Below are positions 55,766-64,000 of a stretch of 64,000 bases of DNA, piece by piece (the stretch's first letter is position 1; each line of letters begins with the position of its first letter). The notes beneath the pieces were generated by a model. It saw only the letters and a list, made by a program, of their open reading frames with translations, did not search any database and had not been told where the DNA came from. The position numbers were made by a program, and so were the translations under genes. The DNA lies in assembly GCA_963795335.1 (NCBI GenBank), contig CAWCHI010000012.1:1-64000 (forward strand), given 5' to 3'. Source of the DNA: Trebonia sp963795335 (GTDB lineage: Bacteria > Actinomycetota > Actinomycetes > Streptosporangiales > Streptosporangiaceae).

Positions 55766-57000
55766 ATGAGTGACCGCACCGGCCCGCAGTGGACCTCACT
55801 GCACCCGCCGGAGGAGATCACCAGCGGGCTGTTCAACCGGGGCCGGCACATCGTGCGCACCCGGCCCCTGGCGACCGACTCGCTGCTGGCGGTGGTCCTG
55901 CTGGTGCTGTCGACGGTGTGGCTGACCGGATCGCCGTTCGCCTCCCCGCGGGCCGCGGTCGTGCAGACCCTGCTGGTGGCCACGGTAGCGGTGCGCCGGG
56001 CGCGGCCGTCGGCGGTGTTCCTGCTCGCCTGCGCCATCGCGTTCGTGCAGTGGCTGCTCGGCTTCCCCTCATCGGCGACGGCGCCCTGCTGATCTGCCTC
56101 TACACGGTGGCGGCGCACGAGCCGCGGGTCCGGGCGATGCTGGCGGCCGGGCTGCTCGAGGTGGGCGTCGTCATGGCCGCACTGACGTGGGAGCCGGCCG
56201 GCAGCGTGCTGCGGTCGCTGGCGTTCCTGACCGGGACCGTGGTGGCGGCGCTGTTTGCCGGGCTGGCCGTCGCCTCCGGCAGCCGTTACCTGGCGTGGAT
56301 GGACGAGCGGGCCCGGCGGCTGGCGATCGAGCGGGACCAGCAGGCGGCGATCGCGGCGGCCGCCGAGCGGACCCGGATCGCGCGGGAGCTGCACGACATC
56401 GTCTCCCACAGCCTGTCGGTGGTGATCACCCTGGCCGACGCGGCCGCGGTAGTCAGCCGGTCCGACCCAGGGCGCGAGGCCATGGCCGAGGTATCGGAGG
56501 CGGGGCGGCAGGCGCTGTCGGACATGCGGGCGATGCTCGGCGTGCTGCGGACGGACGACCCGGTCGCCGACATGGCCCCCCAGCCCGGCCTCGGCCAGCT
56601 CGGCGAGCTGATCCAGCGGGTCCGCGGGACCGGGCTGGCGGTCAGCCTCGACATCGAGGGGGCGCCGTTCGCGCTCGGCGCCGCGGCCGGGCTGACCGCG
56701 TACCGCATTGTGCAGGAGGCGCTGACGAACACCATCAGGCACGCCGCGGCCAGCCACGCCTGGGTCACCCTGTGCTATGACGAGCCCTACGTCCGGCTGC
56801 GGGTGACCGACGACGGCACCACCGCTGCGCCTGGCTCAGGCGCGCTGGGGCCAGGCGATGACCACCGGGGACACGGCATCGAGGGCATGCGCGAGCGGGC
56901 CGCGCTGCACGGCGGCACGGTCAGCGCGGGCCCCGCCGCCGACGGCGGCTGGGCGGTCTCGGCCACGCTGTGCCCGCGCCCGGGGGTGGCGGCCGCGTGA
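55766..57000 (+). CDS. NarL-type sensor histidine kinase, frameshifted
   Basis: About 411 residues. The first 150 contain four to six membrane helices (SLLAVVLLVLSTVWLTG, LRSLAFLTGTVVAALFAG). The dimerisation region is ERTRIARELHDIVSHSLSVVI with the phosphorylated His, and the ATPase domain has YRIVQEALTNTIRHA and HGIEGMRERAALHGG. A missing C near 56066 separates WLLGFP from LIGDGALLICLYTV. ATG 55766 follows GAGGGGAATC. Its GTGA stop-start overlap with the response regulator shows they are partners. Confidence 0.9.
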
Positions 57001-57686
57001 CCATCTCCGTCCTGCTGGCCGACGACCAGCCGCTGCTGCGCCGCGGGTTCCGGATGATCATCGAGTCCGAGGACGACCTGACGGTCACCGGAGAGGCCGC
57101 GGACGGGGCCGAGGCGGCCGAGCGCGCCCGCTGGAACCCGCCCGACGTGGTGCTGATGGACATCCGCATGCCCGGCACCGACGGCATCGAGGCGACCCGC
57201 CGCATCATCGCAGCCAACCCGGCCGTCCGGGTCCTGGTGCTGACCACCTTCGACCTCGACGAGTATGCGTTCGGCGCGCTGCGCGCCGGGGCGAGCGGGT
57301 TCCTGCTCAAGGATGTCCGCCCGGCCGAACTGGTCAGCGCGATCCGGACGGTCGCGGCGGGCGACGCGGTGGTGTCCCCCCGGATCACCCGCCGCCTGCT
57401 CGAGGAGTACGCCCAGGTGCTGCCTGCTCCGGCGGACGACCAGACCCGGCGCTACCCACAGCTGTCGGCGCTGACGGCCCGGGAGAAGGACGTGCTCGAA
57501 GCGGTCGCCCGGGGGCTGTCCAACGCGGAGATCGCGGAGGCCTTGTGCGTGTCCGAGACCACGGTGAAGTCGCACGTTGGCCGGATCCTGGCCAAGCTCG
57601 GGCTGCGCGACCGGGTGCAGATCGTCGTCCTCGCCTACGAGGCGGGCCTGGTCCGCCCGGGCACCCCGGGCCCGTCCGCCAGCTAG
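56997..57686 (+). CDS. LuxR/NarL-family response regulator
   Basis: A 229-residue regulator. The receiver domain has the acidic pair in VLLADDQPLLR, the phosphoacceptor Asp in VVLMDIRMPGTDG and Lys in FLLKDVRP. The C-terminal LuxR helix-turn-helix is LTAREKDVLEAVARGLSNAEIAE, then LCVSETTVKSHVGRIL. GTG overlaps the kinase stop by four bases. Probable targets include the divergent DUF347 and DedA genes. Confidence 0.94.
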   Translation: MTISVLLADDQPLLRRGFRMIIESEDDLTVTGEAADGAEAAERARWNPPDVVLMDIRMPGTDGIEATRRIIAANPAVRVLVLTTFDLDEYAFGALRAGASGFLLKDVRPAELVSAIRTVAAGDAVVSPRITRRLLEEYAQVLPAPADDQTRRYPQLSALTAREKDVLEAVARGLSNAEIAEALCVSETTVKSHVGRILAKLGLRDRVQIVVLAYEAGLVRPGTPGPSAS

Positions 57687-57779
57687 CCCGCGAACGGATC
57701 TGCCGCAAAGCTGTGGATCTTCGGACCGCCGAGCAGCATCCCGGTTAGGTCCGCAACCGGGCGGGTCAGCCGGCGGTAC

Positions 57780-57806
57780 TCCACGATGTCCACGATGTCC
57801 ACGATG
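57780..57806. repeat. Three direct repeats of TCCACGATG
   Basis: Perfect 9-nt units at 57780, 57789 and 57798, in the 190-bp gap upstream of an alpha/beta hydrolase gene. Possibly iterated binding sites for the response regulator or another factor. Confidence 0.6.
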
Positions 57807-57878
57807 TCGGGGAGTTTTCCCTCGGGGCGAACGGTCGTTAGTATCCAATTAGTCGGTGTCTACCGCGAAGGAGCGGGC

Positions 57879-58673
57879 GTGGCGGAGTTCGATTCGGCGG
57901 GCGTGAAGCTGCACTACGAGATCACCGGGAGCGGCCCCGAGCTGCTGCTCATCTCCGGCCTCGGCGCCAGCCGCAAGTCCTGGCAGACGGTCCTGCCGCA
58001 GCTCAGCGCGGGCCACACCTGCATCACCCTCGACAACCGGGGGGTGGGGCGCAGCGACGTGCCGCCCGGACCCTACACGATCGAGCAGATGGCGGACGAC
58101 GCGGCGGCGCTGCTGGCGCACCTGGGGACCGGCCCGGTGCCGGCCGTCGGCTGGTCGATGGGCGGGGTGATCCTCCAGTCGCTGCTGATCGACCACCCCG
58201 GCCTGATCAGCCGGGCGGTGCTGCTGAGCACGCTGCCGTCCTATACCGACGTGCAGCACGCGTGGCTGGACGGGCTGCTGGCGCTGCGCGCAGCCGGGGT
58301 GGACCCGGTCGTGCTGGGCGCGTCCGGGATCGCCTGGGGATTCACCCCCTACACGCTGACCAACCACGCCGTCGTGGCCGCGGCCCTGCGCCTCGGGGCG
58401 GAAGACCCCGAGCCGACCAGCTACGCCGGGTTCGCGGCCCAGGCGGCGGCGATCCGGGTCTTCGACCGGCGGGCCGAGCTGCCCGCGATCACCACCCCCA
58501 CCCTGGTCCTAGTGGGCGCGGAAGACGTGCTGACCCCGCCCAGCCAGGCGGTGGAGATCGCCGAGCGGATCAGCGGATCGCGGCTGACGGTGCTGCCCCG
58601 GGGCGGCCACGGCATGATCGTCGAGTTCCCCGCCCCGGTGCTGGCCGCGATCGAGGAGTTCCTCGGCTCCTGA
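57879..58673 (+). CDS. Alpha/beta hydrolase
   Basis: A 264-residue alpha/beta-fold hydrolase. The nucleophile elbow is VGWSMGGVI (Ser), and AEDVLTPP and GGHGMIVEFP supply Asp and His. LDNRGVGRSD is the conserved post-strand loop seen in lactonase/esterase-like relatives such as 3-oxoadipate enol-lactonase. Substrate cannot be told. GTG 57879 has GAAGGAG seven bases upstream. The TetR gene follows 80 bp later. Confidence 0.88.
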   Translation: MAEFDSAGVKLHYEITGSGPELLLISGLGASRKSWQTVLPQLSAGHTCITLDNRGVGRSDVPPGPYTIEQMADDAAALLAHLGTGPVPAVGWSMGGVILQSLLIDHPGLISRAVLLSTLPSYTDVQHAWLDGLLALRAAGVDPVVLGASGIAWGFTPYTLTNHAVVAAALRLGAEDPEPTSYAGFAAQAAAIRVFDRRAELPAITTPTLVLVGAEDVLTPPSQAVEIAERISGSRLTVLPRGGHGMIVEFPAPVLAAIEEFLGS

Positions 58674-58699
58674 GGGCCGGCGCGGGCGCCGTCGGTATC

Positions 58700-58727
58700 A
58701 CCGGGGTGAACACCCGTTCACCCCGGT
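58700..58727. promoter_or_regulatory. 28-bp perfect palindromic TetR operator
   Basis: ACCGGGGTGAAC (58700-58711), four bases, GTTCACCCCGGT (58716-58727), 26 bp before the TetR start. The TGAAC-N4-GTTCA core is typical of TetR sites. It also lies just past the upstream hydrolase stop. Confidence 0.8.
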
Positions 58728-58753
58728 TCCGCGGGCTGGACTATCGTAATGGC

Positions 58754-59389
58754 ATGCCCTCCACGTCCGCCGCTAACACCCGGCCGCGATCCCGTCCCGG
58801 GGGGGCCGGGCGGGCCGGCGACATCCGCGATGCCGCCCTGACGCTGTTCGCCGAGCGCGGCTACCTGGGCACCAGCATGCGCGACATCGCCGCCGAGCTG
58901 GGGTTGCAGGCCCCCAGCCTGTACAACCACCTGACGTCGAAGCAGGAGCTGCTGCGCGGCATCATGACGACGACGATGGAGGACCTGCTGGCCGATCACC
59001 GGGCGGCCGTCTCCACCACTGGCGACGTGGCCGAGCAGCTCCGCCGGGCGATGGAGGCGCACGTCCGCTACCACGCGCGCTACCCGCGCGAGGTGCGGAT
59101 CGGCAACGCCGAGATCCGCAACCTCGAGCAGCCGACCCGTGACCTGGTCCGGAAGATGCGCCGGGACTACAGCCGCGCCTGGCAGGACATCATCGTCCGG
59201 GGCGTCGACGAGGGCCGCTTCCAGACGGCGTCGCCCCAGCTGGCCTGCTACGCGATGCTGGAGATGGGCATCGGGATCTCGCTGTGGTACCACGAGGGCG
59301 GCCGGCTGTCGGAGTCCGAGCTGGCGTACTACTACGGCGACATGGCGCTCCGGCTGGTGCAGCCCCAGCGCCCAGTGGCCCAGCCCTAG
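58754..59389 (+). CDS. TetR-family transcriptional regulator
   Basis: A 211-residue regulator: IRDAALTLFAERGYLGTSMR, DIAAELGLQAPSLYNHLTSK form the DNA-binding domain, and an all-helical ligand domain (HVRYHARYPREVRIGNAEIRN) of the KstR2/FadR-like class follows. This class often senses acyl-CoA esters. A strong palindromic operator precedes it. It lies between two alpha/beta hydrolases and upstream of an LLM, nitroreductase and CoA-ligase operon, all candidate targets. Confidence 0.92.
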   Translation: MPSTSAANTRPRSRPGGAGRAGDIRDAALTLFAERGYLGTSMRDIAAELGLQAPSLYNHLTSKQELLRGIMTTTMEDLLADHRAAVSTTGDVAEQLRRAMEAHVRYHARYPREVRIGNAEIRNLEQPTRDLVRKMRRDYSRAWQDIIVRGVDEGRFQTASPQLACYAMLEMGIGISLWYHEGGRLSESELAYYYGDMALRLVQPQRPVAQP

Positions 59390-59392
59390 CGC

Positions 59393-60196
59393 TCAGGCGC
59401 CCAGGAAGTTGTTCACCACGTAGGTGAACTCGTCCTCCTGCTCGAGGAACGGGTAGTGCCCGGCGTTGGCGATGACCGCCAGCTCCGCCCGCGGGATCAG
59501 CCGGGCGAACTCGACCGCGTAGGCGGGCGGCACCAGGCCGTCCGACGCCCCGTTGACGACCAGGCTGCGGGCCCGCACGTAGGGCAGCCGCCGGCGCAGC
59601 CCGCGGTCGGCGATCGGCCACATGAACTTGGTCGCGGTGGCGAGGTTCTGCGCCTGGAACAAGATCTCGCCGTACGGGTCGGCCGGATCGGGGACGAAGA
59701 TGGTCGGCTCCGGGCTGGGGATGGCGTCCGGGTCGTGCCACTTGGCCGCCTTTACCAGCTCGGCCTGGCCGAACGGGTCCTGCGAGGGCTGGTCGTCGAG
59801 CCACAGCCCGAACGGGTCCACCAGCACCAGCGACCGCACCTGCTCGGGGCACAGCGCCGCCAGCTCGGCCGCCAGCATCCCGCCGGTTGAGTGGCCGACC
59901 ACGTCGACCGGCTGGTCGCTCAGGCTGCGGGTCAGCTCCCGGTAGAACAGCACCAGGTCGACGATGTCCTGCACGTGCTCGAAGCCGGCCGAGGTGCCGT
60001 ACCCGGGCTGCTCGGGCGCGTAGACGGTGCGCGTTTCCGCCAGCCGCTGCAGGAAGCGGGCGCCCCCTGGGTGCCGCTCGTAGCCGTGCAGGAACAGCAG
60101 CGGGGCGCCGTCGCCCGCGGTCCACAGGTTGACGCTGAACGTGCCCACGTTGGCGACGTCGAGCGAGGTTACACCGAGCTTGCTTTCACCAGCCAC
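59393..60196 (-). CDS. Alpha/beta hydrolase
   Basis: A 267-residue hydrolase: LLFLHGYERHPGGARFLQRL gives the oxyanion region, VVGHSTGGMLA the Ser nucleophile elbow, NGASDGLVPP the Asp and ANAGHYPFLEQED the His. It converges on the TetR gene with a 3-bp gap and is divergent from the LLM operon. The family covers C-C bond hydrolases and esterases. Substrate is unknown. GTG start. Confidence 0.88.
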   Translation of the reverse strand: MAGESKLGVTSLDVANVGTFSVNLWTAGDGAPLLFLHGYERHPGGARFLQRLAETRTVYAPEQPGYGTSAGFEHVQDIVDLVLFYRELTRSLSDQPVDVVGHSTGGMLAAELAALCPEQVRSLVLVDPFGLWLDDQPSQDPFGQAELVKAAKWHDPDAIPSPEPTIFVPDPADPYGEILFQAQNLATATKFMWPIADRGLRRRLPYVRARSLVVNGASDGLVPPAYAVEFARLIPRAELAVIANAGHYPFLEQEDEFTYVVNNFLGA

Positions 60197-60383
60197 ACGC
60201 TCAGGCTAATGAGCGCTAGTCACCCAGGCAATAGCCGACTGGCCCGCGTCCGCCTGCCAGGCGGGCCATACGGCGGGGAAACACGCCAGGCCTTGCAGGC
60301 CCGGAGGCCCGAAACTAACGTGCATGTGTAGGCTGCCCCCGCTTGTGCCCGAGGTGGTGGCCGGACGCGCCGAAGGGGCAACG

Positions 60384-61625
60384 ATGAAGTTTCACTGGTT
60401 CGCGCAGCAGTACCACACCCACCTGCCGGACGACTACGGCGACAAGGTGCGCAGCTCCTGGGTGACCCCGCCCGCCTCCTACGCTGACCCGCGGCTGGTG
60501 GGCGAGGAATACCACTTGTACCTGCGGCTGATGCAGCAGGCGGACACCCTCGGCTGGGATTCGCTGCTGCTCAACGAGCACCACCAGACCTCACTGGCGA
60601 TGACGCCGTCGCCTAACCTGATCGCCGCGATCCTGGCCGCGACCACCAGCAACTCGGCCATCGCGCTGTGCGGGAACTCACTCGCCCTCTACAACCCGCC
60701 GAACCGGGTCGCCGAGGAGATCGCGATGCTCGACTGCCTGTCGGGCGGCCGCATCATCGCCGGCATCGTCTTCGGCACCCCGATGGACACAGGGTTCTCC
60801 TATGGCGTCCCGCCGGTGGAGCTGCGCGAGCGGTTCCACGAGGCGCGCACGCTGATCCAGCGCGCGTGGCACGCGACCGAGCCGTTCGCGTTCAACGGCA
60901 AGTACACCAAGCTGCGCTACGTCAACCCGTGGCCGCGGCCGGTCCAGGAGGAGCTGCCGATCTGGATCCCGGGCAGCGGCAGCGTCGAGACCTGGTCGGT
61001 CGTCAACGACCTGGACTACTGCTACGGCTACCTGTCGTTCGCCGGCAAGCAGAGCGCGACCCCGATCGTCAACGGGTTCTGGGATTACACCGCGGCCAGC
61101 GGCGGGAACATGAACCCCAACCGGATGGCCTTCACCCAGATCATCTGCTGCGCCGACAGCGACAAAGAGGCGGAGGAGCAGTACTACGACGCGGTCCGCT
61201 ACTTCTACCGGCAGAACCCGGTCGCACTCGAATTCGCCACCCCGCCCGGCTACAACAGCCAGGAGTCGATCCGCGCCGCCCTCGAGCGGGGCCGCACCAT
61301 GTCGGCCGAGGAGCGGATGAAGGCGAACAAGGGCGAACTCAGCTTCTGGGAGTACGACCGGCTCGGCTACATCATCGCGGGCACCCCCGAGCGGGTGGAG
61401 CAGCGGGTCCGCGAGCTCGCCACCGACCTGCGCATCGGCCAGCTGATCACCTGCATGCACGTCGGGAACCTGGACGAGGAGGTCGCGGCCAAGAACAACT
61501 ACCTGTTCGGCACGAAGGTGGCCCCCAAGCTGCGGGACATCTGGTCCGACTACGAAGATAGGTGGACACCCAAGGAGAGCCAGCGGCGGCTGGACGCGCT
61601 GCGGCTCGCCGGGCAGCCAGCCTGA
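60384..61625 (+). CDS. LLM-class flavin-dependent monooxygenase
   Basis: A 413-residue bacterial luciferase-like enzyme: MKFHWFAQQYHTHLP start, LLNEHHQTSLAMTPSPNLIA, LDCLSGGRIIAGIVFGTPMD and PIWIPGSGSVETW. Length and motifs match two-component FMNH2-dependent monooxygenases more than short F420 reductases. ATG 60384 follows GAAGGGGCAACG. It begins an operon with a nitroreductase-like flavoprotein, which could supply reduced flavin, and an acyl-CoA ligase. Confidence 0.9.
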   Translation: MKFHWFAQQYHTHLPDDYGDKVRSSWVTPPASYADPRLVGEEYHLYLRLMQQADTLGWDSLLLNEHHQTSLAMTPSPNLIAAILAATTSNSAIALCGNSLALYNPPNRVAEEIAMLDCLSGGRIIAGIVFGTPMDTGFSYGVPPVELRERFHEARTLIQRAWHATEPFAFNGKYTKLRYVNPWPRPVQEELPIWIPGSGSVETWSVVNDLDYCYGYLSFAGKQSATPIVNGFWDYTAASGGNMNPNRMAFTQIICCADSDKEAEEQYYDAVRYFYRQNPVALEFATPPGYNSQESIRAALERGRTMSAEERMKANKGELSFWEYDRLGYIIAGTPERVEQRVRELATDLRIGQLITCMHVGNLDEEVAAKNNYLFGTKVAPKLRDIWSDYEDRWTPKESQRRLDALRLAGQPA

Positions 61626-61641
61626 CGCCAGGAGGACCTTG

Positions 61642-62316
61642 ATGACCGACCCCGCCGCGAACGACCCGCAACCACCGGAGGCCCTGCCGGTGCTGGAGGC
61701 GCTGCACTCCACCCCGGCCCGGCGCTACCTGGCGCCGGACCCGATCCCGGACGAGGTGCTGTGGGCGATCCTGGACGCGGCCATCCGCGGCCCGTCCGGC
61801 GGCAACTCCCAGCCCTGGGGCTGGGTCGTGGTGACCGACCAGCAGATCAAGAAGCAGGTCGCGACCTGGTACCGGGAAAACTGGGAGGCCGCCTACGGCC
61901 GCCGGCGGGACGAGATCCTGGCCGGGCCGTCAGACCCCGGCGGCCTGAGCCCGCGCGGGTTCCTCGGCGCCGAGCACCTCGCCCATCACCTGGAGGACGC
62001 CCCGGTCTGGGTCTTCCCGGTGCTGCAGGGGGCGGCCGGCGCGACCAGCCCGCGGACCGGCTCGTCCATCTACGGCGCGGTCCAGCAGCTGTGCCTGGCC
62101 GCCCGCGCCTACGGCATCGGCACCTCGCTGACCACGCTCTACCACGGCCACGAAGACGAGCTGCGCGAGCTGCTCGGGCTGCCCGCCGACGCGCTCACCA
62201 TGGCGCTGATCCCGATGGGGTACCCCGCCCGGGGACGCTGGGCCGAGCCGGTGCGCCGGCCGGTGGAGGAAGTAGTGCACTGGAACCACTGGGGCTCGGC
62301 CCGCCCCCGGGTCTAG
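61642..62316 (+). CDS. Nitroreductase-family FMN protein
   Basis: A 224-residue nitroreductase-like protein: LHSTPARRYLAPDPIPDEVLWAILDAA, RGPSGGNSQPWGWVVV (FMN-binding) and ALIPMGYPARGRW at the C-terminus. It may reduce flavin for the upstream monooxygenase or reduce an unsaturated intermediate. ATG 61642 follows AGGAGG. It is 16 bp behind the LLM gene and 14 bp before the ligase gene. Confidence 0.9.
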   Translation: MTDPAANDPQPPEALPVLEALHSTPARRYLAPDPIPDEVLWAILDAAIRGPSGGNSQPWGWVVVTDQQIKKQVATWYRENWEAAYGRRRDEILAGPSDPGGLSPRGFLGAEHLAHHLEDAPVWVFPVLQGAAGATSPRTGSSIYGAVQQLCLAARAYGIGTSLTTLYHGHEDELRELLGLPADALTMALIPMGYPARGRWAEPVRRPVEEVVHWNHWGSARPRV

Positions 62317-62330
62317 GACGCGAGCAGCAG

Positions 62331-63902
62331 ATGACCGAGCCGGAGCGCTCTGTACCTGAACCCCCCGGGCTCTCCTTCGAGCCGCTGTCCCCGGCCTCGT
62401 TCCTCGACCGGGCGGCCGCGGCCCACGGGGAGCGGGTCGCGGTGATCGACGGGGAGGCGCGCTGGACCTACACCGAGCTGCGCGAGCGCGCCCGCCGGCT
62501 GGCGGGCGCGCTCGCCCCGCTGGCCGGCGGCCGCCCGGTCGCGGTGCTCGCACCGAACACCCACGTGCTGCTGGAGGCGAACTTCGGCGTCCCCTGGGCC
62601 GGGGTCCCGCTGGTGGCGGTCAACACCCGGCTGTCGGCCCGCGAGATCGGCTACATCCTGCAGCACAGCGAGGCCGCGGTGCTGATCCACGACCCGGCCT
62701 TCGACGACGTGGTCGCGGCGGCGACGGCCGGGCTGGACGACCCGCCCCGGCGCATCCGGGCCGGGGCGGAGTACGAGCAGTTGCTGGCGGAGGCGAAGCC
62801 GGCTGCGTTCCGGCTGCTGGACGAGCGCTCGCTGCTGTCGATCAACTACACCTCCGGCACCACCGGCCGCCCCAAGGGCGTGATGTACCACCACCGCGGC
62901 GCCTACCTGCAGGCGCTGGCGATGGTCGGGCACACCGGCCTGTCGCCGTCGGCGGTGCACCTGTGGACGCTGCCGATGTTCCACTGCAACGGCTGGTGCT
63001 TCCCGTGGGCGGTCACCGCCGCGGCCGGCACCCACGTCTGCCTCCCCCGGGTTGACCCGGCCGAGGTGTGGCGGCTGCTGCGGACCGAGGGGGTCACCCA
63101 CCTGGAGGGTGCCCCGACGGTGCTGTCGATGCTGGCCTACGCCCCCGGTGCGGCCCCGCTCGAGCAGCCGGTGAAGGTGGCCACCGGGGGCGCGCCGCCG
63201 ACCCCGGCCATCTTGCGGCGGATGGCCGAGCTCGGCTTCGACGTCACCCACCTGTACGGGCTGACCGAGACGTTCGGCCCGGCCATGATCTGCGACTGGC
63301 GCCCGGAGTGGAACGGGCTCGACGAGCGGGCGACCGCCCGGCTGAAGGCCCGCCAGGGCGTCGGCAACATGATCGCCTGCACGGTCCGGGTGATCGCGCC
63401 CGACGGCACCGACGTGCCCGCCGACGGCACCGCGGCCGGGGAGATCGCGCTGCGCGGCAACAACGTCATGCTCGGCTACTTCAAGGACGAGGCGGCCACC
63501 GCGGCGGCCGCGCCGGACGGCTGGTTCCGCACCGGCGACATCGGGGTGCTGCACCCGGACGGGTACGTGGAGCTGCGCGACCGGAGCAAGGACGTGATCA
63601 TCTCCGGCGGCGAGAACATCGCCTCGGTCGAGGTGGAGCAGGTGATCGCCGACCACCCGGCGGTCCTCGAGGTCGCGGTGGTGGCGCTGCCAGACCCGCA
63701 CTGGGGCGAGGTGCCGGCCGCCTACGTGACCCTCCGCGACGGCGCCGAGGTGACCGAGCAGGAGATCACCGAGTTCGTGCGCGAGCGGCTGGCCCGGTTC
63801 AAGGCGCCCAAGCGGGTGGTGTTCGGGCCGCTGCCGAAGACCTCGACCGGCAAGGTGCAGAAGTTCATGCTGCGGGAACAGGCCCGCGCAGACAGCCGCT
63901 GA
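62331..63902 (+). CDS. AMP-forming acyl-CoA ligase (AlkK-like)
   Basis: A 523-residue ANL enzyme. INYTSGTTGRPKGVMYHH is the phosphate loop, LPMFHCNGWCFPWAV the substrate-pocket signature of medium-chain acyl-CoA synthetases, VTHLYGLTETFGPA the adenine motif, RSKDVIISGGENIAS the hinge and TSTGKVQKFMLRE the catalytic Lys. It activates a fatty or aromatic acid. As the last gene of the LLM and nitroreductase operon it would feed the oxidation product into beta-oxidation. Confidence 0.93.
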   Translation: MTEPERSVPEPPGLSFEPLSPASFLDRAAAAHGERVAVIDGEARWTYTELRERARRLAGALAPLAGGRPVAVLAPNTHVLLEANFGVPWAGVPLVAVNTRLSAREIGYILQHSEAAVLIHDPAFDDVVAAATAGLDDPPRRIRAGAEYEQLLAEAKPAAFRLLDERSLLSINYTSGTTGRPKGVMYHHRGAYLQALAMVGHTGLSPSAVHLWTLPMFHCNGWCFPWAVTAAAGTHVCLPRVDPAEVWRLLRTEGVTHLEGAPTVLSMLAYAPGAAPLEQPVKVATGGAPPTPAILRRMAELGFDVTHLYGLTETFGPAMICDWRPEWNGLDERATARLKARQGVGNMIACTVRVIAPDGTDVPADGTAAGEIALRGNNVMLGYFKDEAATAAAAPDGWFRTGDIGVLHPDGYVELRDRSKDVIISGGENIASVEVEQVIADHPAVLEVAVVALPDPHWGEVPAAYVTLRDGAEVTEQEITEFVRERLARFKAPKRVVFGPLPKTSTGKVQKFMLREQARADSR

Positions 63903-63908
63903 CCGCCC

Positions 63909-63947
63909 GGGCAGGTGCCGCCCGGCCCGGCCAGGCAACACCTGCCC
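63909..63947. terminator. Terminator hairpin after the CoA ligase
   Basis: GGGCAGGTG (63909-63917) pairs with CACCTGCCC (63939-63947) around 21 bases that can themselves pair partly. It lies between converging genes. Confidence 0.65.
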
Positions 63948-63953
63948 ACGGCG

Positions 63954-64000
63954 CTACTTGACGGCGAGGGCGTTCGCGCTCGATCCGATGCCGCCCGGGA
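63954..64000 (-). CDS. C-terminal end of an unidentified protein, runs off the window
   Basis: The minus frame reads PGGIGSSANALAVK and stops at 63954-63956. Only 14 residues are visible, so no family can be given. It converges on the acyl-CoA ligase with a hairpin between them. Confidence 0.4.
   Translation of the reverse strand, partial: PGGIGSSANALAVK

Overview
The window looks like two unrelated pieces of DNA joined at about position 5,660-5,690. Bases 1 to about 5,670 have lower GC (mid-50s percent by eye inside the transposase gene) and a planctomycete-like gene set: clpX, an IS66 element with intact ends, a DUF4058-like gene, a HEAT-like protein and a UPF0175 protein. From there to the end the DNA is very GC-rich (about 70% or more by eye). 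It has GTG starts, probable leaderless promoters and an actinobacterial gene set: BVMO, LLM/F420-type enzymes, P450 with 3Fe-4S ferredoxin, PucR, many TetR/ArsR/AraC regulators, an ECF transporter and euryarchaeal-type LigB. A coding region is cut on each side of the join, so a chimeric contig is more likely than gene transfer.

Layout of the actinobacterial part. 5.7-10.6 kb: end of a serine hydrolase, a VOC protein, an ArsR-phosphatase fusion and a ChrA transporter that share an operator motif, a haloalkane dehalogenase-like enzyme, a DUF2071 protein and a second VOC protein. 10.7-15.6 kb: a PucR regulator, then a Baeyer-Villiger monooxygenase between two HSL-type esterases, which reads as a ketone-to-ester-to-acid-plus-alcohol module. 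15.8-18.9 kb: M18 aminopeptidase, MaoC hydratase and a Gfo/Idh/MocA protein lacking the usual catalytic lysine. 18.9-21.8 kb: a whole ECF transporter fused in one 963-residue chain, preceded by a repeat-rich gap. 22.5-28.3 kb: amphi-Trp protein, phosphoesterase, AraC regulator, Usp, and a membrane protein divergent from its TetR regulator. 28.4-33.1 kb: GH3 glycosidase and a heavily frameshifted tandem CaiB/BaiF CoA-transferase.

33.2-39.6 kb holds the most distinctive cluster: TetR, R2-like di-iron oxidase, SCP2-like protein, 3Fe-4S ferredoxin, cytochrome P450, LLM oxidoreductase and an opposing acyl-CoA ligase. It looks like an oxidation pathway for a lipid or other hydrophobic substrate. 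40-48.4 kb: AraC regulator, NUDIX protein with a PIN/NYN-like tail, VapBC, LigB, two MFS transporters and RpiA. 48.4-53.2 kb: a CRP-like site, a processive GT2 glycosyltransferase and two parallel beta-helix proteins, suggesting a surface polysaccharide locus. 53.3-64 kb: ArsR/SRPBCC pair, DedA, DUF347 protein with a two-component system, a TetR gene with a strong palindromic operator between two alpha/beta hydrolases, and an LLM monooxygenase, nitroreductase and CoA ligase operon.

Single-base frameshifts recur in otherwise well-conserved genes on both sides of the join, mostly in short G or C runs. This is what an unpolished or low-coverage assembly would look like. Frameshifted genes are therefore described as probably intact in the organism unless stated otherwise. 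No tRNA, rRNA or CRISPR array was recognised.
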